From positions 1 to 19,928 of the forward strand of contig CAZWUW010000057.1 of assembly GCA_964636895.1 (NCBI GenBank): DNA of 19,928 nt, in the 5' to 3' direction. Shown piece after piece: positions 16,188 to 19,928 of this stretch; the first letter of the stretch is position 1; each line of letters opens with the position of its first letter. Made by a program: the position numbers and the translations under genes. The notes beneath the pieces were generated by a model. The model saw nothing but the letters and a program-made list of their open reading frames with translations. It made no database searches and was not told where the DNA came from. This stretch comes from CAZWUW01 sp964636895. Lineage in GTDB: Bacteria > Bacillota > Thermincolia > Thermincolales > CAZWUW01.

Positions 16188-16511
16188 ATGAGCGGTCAAC
16201 TCAAGCTGCAGGATATTGCCGTTGTAATCCGGAGCAAAAATTCCGGACCATATGAACTGACTTTTGACATTATTTTCCAAGACGGTGAAACTTACCGCCG
16301 GGTAAAGCAATTGGGCCTGATTAACCGCCGCATGATGGCGGAATTGTATGCCATTTCTGAGCAAGAGGTATTGTCTCTGGTGGAATTTGACCCAGCCAAT
16401 GCCATCAAGATTACCATAAAAAGGCCCCGGGTGGCCGGTGATATTGGCGAGACCGATGTTTATGGGGCGCAGCAGCATGCCCCATTGCTTAACGTGGAAG
16501 TTCCCTGGTGA
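16188..16511 (+). CDS. DUF4387 protein, AtuA companion
   Basis: Small soluble protein of 107 residues. The segment IAVVIRSKNSGPYELTFDIIF (about 10-30) followed by YRRVKQLGLINRR is the hallmark of DUF4387, a domain found next to, or fused to, AtuA-type proteins. It has no cysteine, no membrane segment and no known catalytic motif, so it may be a structural partner of the AtuA protein. The ATG lies 2 bp after the AtuA stop with purine-rich GAGGAG about 9 bp upstream. No function is established for the family as far as I know. Confidence 0.78.
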   Translation: MSGQLKLQDIAVVIRSKNSGPYELTFDIIFQDGETYRRVKQLGLINRRMMAELYAISEQEVLSLVEFDPANAIKITIKRPRVAGDIGETDVYGAQQHAPLLNVEVPW

Positions 16512-16522
16512 GGTGAATTGTG

Positions 16523-17491
16523 ATGGCAGTAGCTCCAATCCATGAATATCTGATGCATGCCGCTTACTTCGCCCCCCGGGGCCAGGCCAGGCTGATTGAA
16601 CTGGGCCGCAGTCTGGCCAACCGTTACCTGGCCCCGCAGGATAAGCTGGTTGGTCTGATTGGTGATACCGGTGCCGGCAAATCCCTGTTAATCAGGGGCA
16701 TGTTTCCCGGCCTGGAACTGACCAATGACGACTGCGGCATCAATGTGCGGCCGCTGCCTTTAATCCGGGATGCCGGCGAGAATCACTTCCGGGCCCATAC
16801 CTATCATGTGGACCTACGGTTTGAAGCCGCTTTTACCCAGCCCTGGGTGATTGCGGAAGCCATCCGGAAGGCGATTATGGATGGCCGCCGGGTAGTGCTG
16901 GAGCATTTTGACCTGGTCTACCCCCAATTGAAAATCAATGCCGAGGTGCTTATTGGTATCGGCGAAGAAGTAATTGTTACCAGACCTGGTGTTTTCGGCC
17001 CGGATCCCCCGGCCATTGCCAAAATTGTTTTTGAATCCCTGAAGTACCGTAAAATGGCCCACAGTGCCGAAGACCTGACCGGTCTGGTACTTGCGGAAAT
17101 GGGCATTACCAAACCGGAAGCCCACGGAGACATCAAACATGGTTTTATTCTGGAGTTTGAGGAACCGCCTGCCATCGATTTGGTCGATGTAGAAAAACGG
17201 GTGCTGGAGCATATTGCCCGGAATGAGGTAGTGCAATACCATGATGATAAGCACATAAAAATTGGGGTTAATATTTTTGATTGTACCGGGCCACGGCTGC
17301 ATGTTTACCGGACCGGTGACATCAAAAACTTTTGCCTGCTGAAGGAATTCAAATGGGATCCCATTGAAAAACTATACATTCTGGCCGGTCTGGTTGGGGA
17401 TGAGAATCCTTTGCCGGAACAGGGCACCCGGGCTTTCTCCCTGTTGGAAAAGCTGGGCCGGCCGCCGGATTGCAGGGGTATGACGGATTGA
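16523..17491 (+). CDS. P-loop NTPase with alanyl-tRNA-synthetase-type second additional domain
   Basis: About 322 residues from the ATG at 16523 (AGGTGA 6 bp upstream; a GTG at 16520 is too close). The N-terminal half is a P-loop domain: Walker A GDTGAGKS at 47-54 after KLVGLI, then TNDDCGINVRPLPL and RRVVLEHFDLVYP, which may hold the Walker B region. The C-terminal half (about 200-275) contains H240-x-x-x-H244 (HDDKHI) and C254 with H260 (CTGPRLHV), like the zinc/editing motif HxxxH...C of AlaRS/ThrRS additional domains and AlaX proteins. I recall such proteins annotated as second-additional-domain proteins, but have no named function. It is the last gene of the catabolic run, 11 bp after the DUF4387 gene. 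A kinase, chaperone or aminoacyl-type editing role is possible. Confidence 0.7.
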   Translation: MAVAPIHEYLMHAAYFAPRGQARLIELGRSLANRYLAPQDKLVGLIGDTGAGKSLLIRGMFPGLELTNDDCGINVRPLPLIRDAGENHFRAHTYHVDLRFEAAFTQPWVIAEAIRKAIMDGRRVVLEHFDLVYPQLKINAEVLIGIGEEVIVTRPGVFGPDPPAIAKIVFESLKYRKMAHSAEDLTGLVLAEMGITKPEAHGDIKHGFILEFEEPPAIDLVDVEKRVLEHIARNEVVQYHDDKHIKIGVNIFDCTGPRLHVYRTGDIKNFCLLKEFKWDPIEKLYILAGLVGDENPLPEQGTRAFSLLEKLGRPPDCRGMTD

Positions 17492-17511
17492 CTATACGAG
17501 GAGGAGCAGTA

Positions 17512-18261
17512 ATGGTACGGTTTGATGGAAGGGCGGCAGATGAACTGCGGCCGGTGAAAATAACCAGAAAATATATAAAACATGCCGAGGGTTCGGTGTT
17601 GATAGAAATTGGTGATACCAAAGTGATATGTACCGCCACGGTGGAAGAAAAAGTTCCTGTTTGGATGAAAGGCGGGGGCCGGGGCTGGGTAACAGCTGAA
17701 TATGCAATGCTGCCCCGTTCGGCCCAGACCCGGATTCCCCGGGAATCGGCCAAAGGCAAGATTACCGGCCGTACTCATGAAATTCAGCGCCTGGTAGGCA
17801 GGTCGCTGCGTTCCGTAGTAGACCTGCAGCAATTGGGTGAGCGCACCGTCTGGTTGGACTGTGACGTAATCCAGGCCGACGGCGGCACCAGAACAGCCTC
17901 CATTACCGGTGCATTTGTGGCCCTGGTGGATGCTCTGACGGTGCTGCAGCAGCAGGGCCGGATAGGGAAAATACCGCTTGTTGACTACCTGGCGGCGGTA
18001 AGTGTGGGTAAGGTGGCGGACACGGTACTGCTGGATCTGGCTTATGATGAGGACAGCAAGGCGCAGGTGGATATGAATGTGGTGATGACCGGGGCCGGGA
18101 AATATGTTGAGGTGCAGGGCACAGCAGAGGAGGCCCCTTTTGACCGGGAAGAGCTGAACCAACTGCTTGACTATGCCGGGAAAGGCATTAGTGAGTTGGT
18201 AAAAATACAGCAGGAGTTGATTTGCATTGAAAATAGTGTTAGCCACCCAAAATGCCGGTAA
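17512..18261 (+). CDS. rph: Ribonuclease PH
   Basis: Phosphate-dependent 3'-5' exoribonuclease that trims tRNA 3' ends, 249 residues, in the usual range. Family motifs present: MVRFDGRAADELRPV at the N-terminus, GDTKVICTATVEEKVP, EYAMLPRSAQTR with the phosphate-binding arginine region, GRSLRSVVD, DCDVIQADGGTRTASITGA and VDMNVVMTGAGKYVEVQGTAE. GAGGAGGAG precedes ATG 17512 by 5-6 bp; an upstream in-frame start at 17470 would overlap the previous gene and lacks support. It lies 20 bp after the NTPase stop with no terminator between, and overlaps rdgB by 35 bp. The rph-rdgB-phosphodiesterase order is common in Firmicutes. Confidence 0.97.
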   Translation: MVRFDGRAADELRPVKITRKYIKHAEGSVLIEIGDTKVICTATVEEKVPVWMKGGGRGWVTAEYAMLPRSAQTRIPRESAKGKITGRTHEIQRLVGRSLRSVVDLQQLGERTVWLDCDVIQADGGTRTASITGAFVALVDALTVLQQQGRIGKIPLVDYLAAVSVGKVADTVLLDLAYDEDSKAQVDMNVVMTGAGKYVEVQGTAEEAPFDREELNQLLDYAGKGISELVKIQQELICIENSVSHPKCR

Positions 18262-18850
18262 AGTCCGGGAACTACGGGCTATTTTGGCCGATTTGCCGGT
18301 AGAAGTACTGTCCATGGCCGATTTTCCTGATATACCGGAAGTGCTGGAAGACGGTCAAACCTTTACCGAAAACGCCCTTAAAAAGGCCAAAACCGTCTGT
18401 GAAGCCACCGGCCTGCTTGCCGTAGCCGACGATTCCGGACTGGAAGTAGACTACCTGGACGGCGCGCCGGGGATTTATTCGGCCCGCTTTGCCGGAGCGG
18501 GGAGAAATGACCTGGACAATAATATGAAACTCTTGGGCCTTCTGCACGACCTACCTATGGAAAAACGCACTGCCCGGTTCCGCTGTGTCATTGCCGTTGT
18601 CACACCCTGTGGTGAAACTTATACTGCCGAAGGCACTTGTGCCGGACTAATCGGTTATGATATGCAGGGAGCCGAAGGTTTTGGCTATGACCCGCTTTTT
18701 TACCTGCCGGAATATAAAAAAACCTTTGCTGAACTGGAACTCAGCCTGAAGAACACCATTAGCCACCGGGGGCAGGCTGTGGCCCAACTTAAGAATATCC
18801 TGGCTAATATTACGGAAAGGCTGGCGGCGGAACAATGCGGATTGGCGTAG
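18227..18850 (+). CDS. rdgB: XTP/dITP pyrophosphatase (RdgB/HAM1)
   Basis: House-cleaning nucleotide pyrophosphatase that hydrolyses dITP, ITP and XTP to monophosphates and keeps deaminated purines out of DNA and RNA. The 207 residues carry the N-terminal LATQNAGKVRE nucleotide-binding segment, ADDSGLEVDYLDGAPGIYSARF with catalytic D69, GFGYDPLF (151-158) and SHRG (179-182), all hallmarks of the family. The start is a TTG at 18227, 10 bp after AGGAG, inside the 3' end of rph, which implies translational coupling. The start is moderately sure; the identity is very sure. Confidence 0.96.
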   Translation: MKIVLATQNAGKVRELRAILADLPVEVLSMADFPDIPEVLEDGQTFTENALKKAKTVCEATGLLAVADDSGLEVDYLDGAPGIYSARFAGAGRNDLDNNMKLLGLLHDLPMEKRTARFRCVIAVVTPCGETYTAEGTCAGLIGYDMQGAEGFGYDPLFYLPEYKKTFAELELSLKNTISHRGQAVAQLKNILANITERLAAEQCGLA

Positions 18851-19320
18851 TGAGCGACAGTCACGGTCGGATGCAGTGTTTGCGGGCGGCGGTGGAAAAA
18901 ATGGGGCCGGTGGATTTAATCCTGCATGCCGGCGACTTCTATGATGATGCTTTACGCCTGCAGAAAGAAACCGGACTTGCCGTTGTGGCGGTAGTCGGAA
19001 ACTGCGATTTGCATGCCCGGGGGCCGGCTGAAGAAGACGTTGAGGTAGGCGGCTATAAGCTTTTGCTTACCCACGGCCACCGTTATCAGGTGAAAAGCGG
19101 TTATAACAAGCTTATCGAAAAGCTTAAAGCGGGGGGTTATCACCTGATAGTATTCGGACACACGCACATTGCCGAAATCCTTCCGGTCGCGGGCGGCTGC
19201 CTCTTTAACCCCGGCAGTGTATGCCACGCCCGTACGGGCAGCGTCCCCACTTATGGTATTATTGAAATGAAACAGCAAGGCCTGGTGCCGTATATTCATG
19301 AACTGGCCGGGCAATTATAA
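18835..19320 (+). CDS. YfcE/MJ0936-like metallophosphoesterase
   Basis: Small calcineurin-like phosphodiesterase of 161 residues. The di-metal site is complete: D8-x-H10 (SDSHG), GDFYD with D34, GNCD with N57, H80 in THGH, and GHTH at 108-111. Relatives (MJ0936, YfcE) hydrolyse bis-pNPP and other model phosphodiesters; the physiological substrate is unknown. The ATG lies 16 bp inside rdgB in another frame, so the two are translationally coupled. It is the last protein gene before the tRNA cluster, and I see no T-tailed terminator after its stop. Confidence 0.92.
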   Translation: MRIGVVSDSHGRMQCLRAAVEKMGPVDLILHAGDFYDDALRLQKETGLAVVAVVGNCDLHARGPAEEDVEVGGYKLLLTHGHRYQVKSGYNKLIEKLKAGGYHLIVFGHTHIAEILPVAGGCLFNPGSVCHARTGSVPTYGIIEMKQQGLVPYIHELAGQL

Positions 19321-19344
19321 AAAGACGGGCAGCCTATAAACCTG

Positions 19345-19373
19345 TTGAGGATTTTAACGCCTTATGCTATACT
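19345..19373 (+). promoter_or_regulatory. Sigma-A promoter P1 before the repeat array
   Basis: TTGAGG (19345-19350), a 17-bp spacer and TATACT (19368-19373), preceded by TGC as an extended -10. It lies 25 bp after the phosphodiesterase stop and points toward the tRNA genes. Start would be near 19380. The following bases (TATACTATTTATT) resemble those of the second promoter. Confidence 0.65.
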
Positions 19374-19410
19374 ATTTATTAGTCGGTACGTCAGGTCAAA
19401 GCAAAAAATT

Positions 19411-19516
19411 CCAGGTATAAATGTACAAAAGTGCTATACAAAAGTACTGCACAAAAGTTCCTGCACAAAAGTTCCTGCACAAAAGTTCCTGCACAAAAGT
19501 ACCAGGCATAAATGTG
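19411..19516 (+). repeat. 14-bp tandem repeat array flanked by a 15-bp direct repeat
   Basis: Three exact copies of TGCACAAAAGTTCC (19448-19461, 19462-19475, 19476-19489) and a fourth with one change (19490-19503, ending GTACC). Degenerate copies with ACAAAAGT cores precede them at 19422-19447. The array is bracketed by CCAGGTATAAATGTA (19411-19425) and CCAGGCATAAATGTG (19502-19516), 13 of 15 identical. It lies between two promoters and is not coding. Confidence 0.85.
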
Positions 19517-19545
19517 TTGACTGCCGTTCTATTTTGCGTTATACT
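19517..19545 (+). promoter_or_regulatory. Sigma-A promoter P2 for the tRNA cluster
   Basis: TTGACT (19517-19522), a 17-bp spacer and TATACT (19540-19545), an almost consensus housekeeping promoter. Transcription would begin near 19552, about 12 bp before the first tRNA. It directly follows the repeat array. Confidence 0.85.
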
Positions 19546-19563
19546 ATTCATTGTTCAGTTTAC

Positions 19564-19640
19564 CGGGATGTAGCGCAGTTTGGTAGCGCACTTGCCTTGG
19601 GAGCAAGGGGCCGGGGGTTCGAATCCCTCCATCCCGACCA
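19564..19640 (+). tRNA. tRNA-Pro (anticodon TGG)
   Basis: A 77-nt cloverleaf with acceptor stem CGGGATG/CATCCCG, anticodon stem CTTGC/GCAAG and loop CTTGGGA giving anticodon TGG at 19598-19600. The T-loop GTTCGAATC is present and the 3' CCA is encoded (19638-19640). It is the first gene of the cluster, transcribed from P2 and probably P1. Confidence 0.96.
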
Positions 19641-19654
19641 TATGTATGTTTTAT

Positions 19655-19728
19655 GCGGGTGTAGCTCAATGGTAGAGCCCTAGCCTTCCAAGCTAGTCGC
19701 GTGGGTTCGATTCCCATCACCCGCTCCA
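19655..19728 (+). tRNA. tRNA-Gly (anticodon TCC)
   Basis: A 74-nt cloverleaf with acceptor stem GCGGGTG/CACCCGC, anticodon stem CTAGC/GCTAG and loop CTTCCAA giving TCC at 19687-19689. It has a T-loop GTTCGATTC and an encoded CCA. It is 14 bp after tRNA-Pro in the same presumed transcript. Confidence 0.96.
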
Positions 19729-19745
19729 TTAATCTGAGCAACCAT

Positions 19746-19821
19746 GCGCCTATAGCTCAGTGGATAGAGCAACGGACTTCTAATCCGTGTGCCGGAGGTT
19801 CGAATCCTCCTAGGCGCGCCA
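19746..19821 (+). tRNA. tRNA-Arg (anticodon TCT)
   Basis: A 76-nt cloverleaf with acceptor stem GCGCCTA/TAGGCGC, anticodon stem ACGGA/TCCGT and loop CTTCTAA giving TCT at 19779-19781, which reads AGA/AGG codons. It has a T-loop GTTCGAATC and an encoded CCA. It lies 17 bp after tRNA-Gly. Confidence 0.96.
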
Positions 19822-19837
19822 TTAAAGCTGTAAACGT

Positions 19838-19914
19838 GGTGGCTGTAGTCAAGTGGTCAAGACACAGGATTGTGGCTCCTGCATGCGTGGGTTCGAATCC
19901 CATCAGCCACCCCA
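19838..19914 (+). tRNA. tRNA-His (anticodon GTG)
   Basis: A 77-nt cloverleaf counting the extra 5' G (19838) that pairs with C73 (19911), the identity mark of tRNA-His. The acceptor stem is GTGGCTG/CAGCCAC, the anticodon stem CAGGA/TCCTG, and loop TTGTGGC gives GTG at 19872-19874. CCA is encoded (19912-19914). It is the last feature in the window; the cluster may go on beyond the edge. Confidence 0.96.
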
Positions 19915-19928
19915 TAAAAATACTGGGG

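Noticed and set aside
17305..18315. Reverse-strand frame of 336 codons opposite rph
   Set aside because: It is fully antisense to a strongly supported RNase PH gene and the ends of its neighbours, with no domain and no promoter.
19422..19503. Possible CRISPR array
   Set aside because: The repeats are 14 bp and directly abut with no spacers; this is a tandem repeat and no cas genes are present.
19345..19683. Open frame of 112 codons running over the repeat array and into tRNA genes
   Set aside because: It overlaps tRNA-Pro and most of tRNA-Gly, has low-complexity content from the 14-bp repeats and no ribosome binding site; non-coding.
19544..19741. Reverse-strand frame across the tRNA genes (contains MGIEPTR, GGIRTPG)
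   Set aside because: These peptides are the well-known false translation of tRNA genes in databases.

Overview
The window reads as one strand of a Gram-positive, anaerobic Firmicute chromosome (Clostridia; the gene style and the tRNA block suggest a Peptococcaceae or Desulfotomaculum/Pelotomaculum-like organism, a guess from general resemblance only). Every gene I can support is on the + strand, most are separated by 0-70 bp, purine-rich ribosome binding sites are strong, and TTG starts recur.

Left third (1-6555): a signalling and chemotaxis island. A membrane sensor histidine kinase (possibly cut by the left edge) overlaps an NtrC/DctD-type sigma-54 activator. A small hairpin terminator follows, then a stand-alone CheY-like receiver, then a 19-bp-stem terminator. 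Next come a 22-bp dyad placed like an activator site, a near-consensus -24/-12 sigma-54 promoter (3975-3991), a four-helix-bundle-type methyl-accepting chemotaxis protein and a CheW, closed by a terminator. The simplest reading is that the kinase/activator pair switches on the receptor-CheW pair through sigma-54.

Middle (6661-17491): a GntR-type regulator followed by a tight catabolic operon. glmS, glmL and glmE encode B12-dependent glutamate mutase and its accessory ATPase; mal encodes 3-methylaspartate ammonia-lyase. Together they convert L-glutamate to mesaconate plus ammonia, with the known catalytic and binding residues visible. The later steps of the classical route (mesaconase, citramalate lyase) are absent. 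In their place are a short 2-hydroxyacyl-CoA dehydratase-like Fe-S protein with its ASKHA activase, an MBL-fold hydrolase, an AtuA/DUF1446 protein, a DUF4387 protein, and a P-loop NTPase carrying what looks like an alanyl-tRNA-synthetase-type second additional domain. These six genes, overlapping or closely spaced with the mesaconate genes, are the best candidate for an under-described system.

Right end (17512-19928): housekeeping genes rph (RNase PH), rdgB (XTP/dITP pyrophosphatase) and a YfcE/MJ0936-like phosphodiesterase, overlapping or nearly so and following the catabolic operon with no visible terminator. A 240-bp intergenic region then holds two sigma-A promoters with nearly identical -10 surroundings, separated by a 14-bp tandem repeat array, and leads into a tRNA cluster: Pro(TGG), Gly(TCC), Arg(TCT), His(GTG).
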